Assembly: GCA_947453795.1 (NCBI GenBank)
Contig: CANGIC010000005.1
Coordinates: 1 to 37,194 of the forward strand
Source: Flavobacteriales bacterium
GTDB lineage: Bacteria; Bacteroidota; Bacteroidia; Flavobacteriales_D; Crocinitomicaceae
Direction of reading: 5' to 3'
DNA length: 37,194 nt
Shown here piece after piece: positions 36,707 through 37,194 of this stretch (within the stretch, counting starts at the first letter, position 1; each line of letters opens with the position of its first letter). The notes beneath the pieces were generated by a model. It did no database searches. It was not told the origin of the DNA and saw only the letters and a list, made by a program, of their open reading frames with translations. A program made the translations under genes and the position numbers.

Positions 36707-37191
36707 AATACTTTCTGTGGCGTTGATTGATAAAAGATGCCGTTGGCGTAAGTCGAAAAAGTCATCTCGACAGGAATGCCGAGAATCTGCCCAATATCGT
36801 TGGTGCTTCCTGGTTTGAAAGCTGCGATGAGCTGAGGGATTTTCTTAAGGATACCGGTTACAAAAGTTCCAATTGTAGTCCAGCCGATCACCAGCTCAAT
36901 CGTGTCAATTTGCGACACATTCAGCGGTTCAATGGTGATGGTTTTATTCTCCGAGTTTGATTGCGAAAGAAGTTTGCCGTTGGTGGAAAGCGTAACAACC
37001 GGTTTTGTGATTTTTACTGAATCCTTCGTAGGGTTATTGATGGCAACCTCAGTACGAAAAGAAATACCTTGAAGGGTAACTTTATGGATTCGGGGATTGA
37101 CCAAATTGGTAGAAATGGAATCGCCCACATTTTTCATGCGGAGCAATTTGATAAGCCCATAGGCTCCCAAACCAATTAGTCCTATGCCCAA
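36703..37191 (-). CDS. N-terminally membrane-anchored LEA14/WHy-like beta-sandwich protein
   Basis: N-terminal TM GLIGLGAYGLIKLL; ..NPRIHKVTLQGISFRTEVAINNPTKDSVKITKPVVTLSTNGKLLSQS..: LEA_2-type pattern. Confidence 0.7.
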   Translation of the reverse strand: MGIGLIGLGAYGLIKLLRMKNVGDSISTNLVNPRIHKVTLQGISFRTEVAINNPTKDSVKITKPVVTLSTNGKLLSQSNSENKTITIEPLNVSQIDTIELVIGWTTIGTFVTGILKKIPQLIAAFKPGSTNDIGQILGIPVEMTFSTYANGIFYQSTPQKVL

Positions 37192-37194
37192 AAC

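Overview
The window looks like part of a Bacteroidetes-type integrative or extrachromosomal element, with three blocks. (1) A left-end plus-strand block at ~0.8-4.2 kb: an RteC-like regulator split by a frameshift, an excisionase-type HTH protein and a Toprim/P-loop primase-helicase. (2) A plus-strand defence/stress cargo island at ~4.4-20.4 kb: a Ter-type operon (2 TerD, 3 TerY-like vWA, PP2C phosphatase, Ser/Thr kinase, TerC), a type I R-M system (XRE regulator, HsdM, HsdS, HsdR), a GYF_2-PrsW membrane protease and a divergent TerD. (3) A long, tightly packed minus-strand block from 37.19 to 20.43 kb: a P-loop ATPase, an SNF2-like helicase, RadC, an N6 methyltransferase, Rz/holin-like membrane proteins, spike-like small proteins, a glucosaminidase and many small beta-rich or membrane proteins, including a transglutaminase-fold protein. 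No terminase, portal, tape-measure or tail-tube protein was recognised in block 3. It may encode a non-tailed, membrane-containing virion or a similar particle, but this is inference. The most notable signals are: a recurring [FL]-[SQ]-G-L-G-[DEN] motif in several block-3 proteins; near-identical LELEALALELEL C-terminal tails on two adjacent genes; an A9 slippery run that would append a transmembrane anchor to the glucosaminidase in the -1 frame and exactly fills the gap to the next gene; a train of mini-hairpins separated by NAAT-type linkers at the left edge; a possible tRNA-3'-end att scar; a 16-bp-arm palindrome with a TA-repeat core; and tandem 13-nt operator-like palindromes. All assignments come from reading the sequence and translations; no searches were run.
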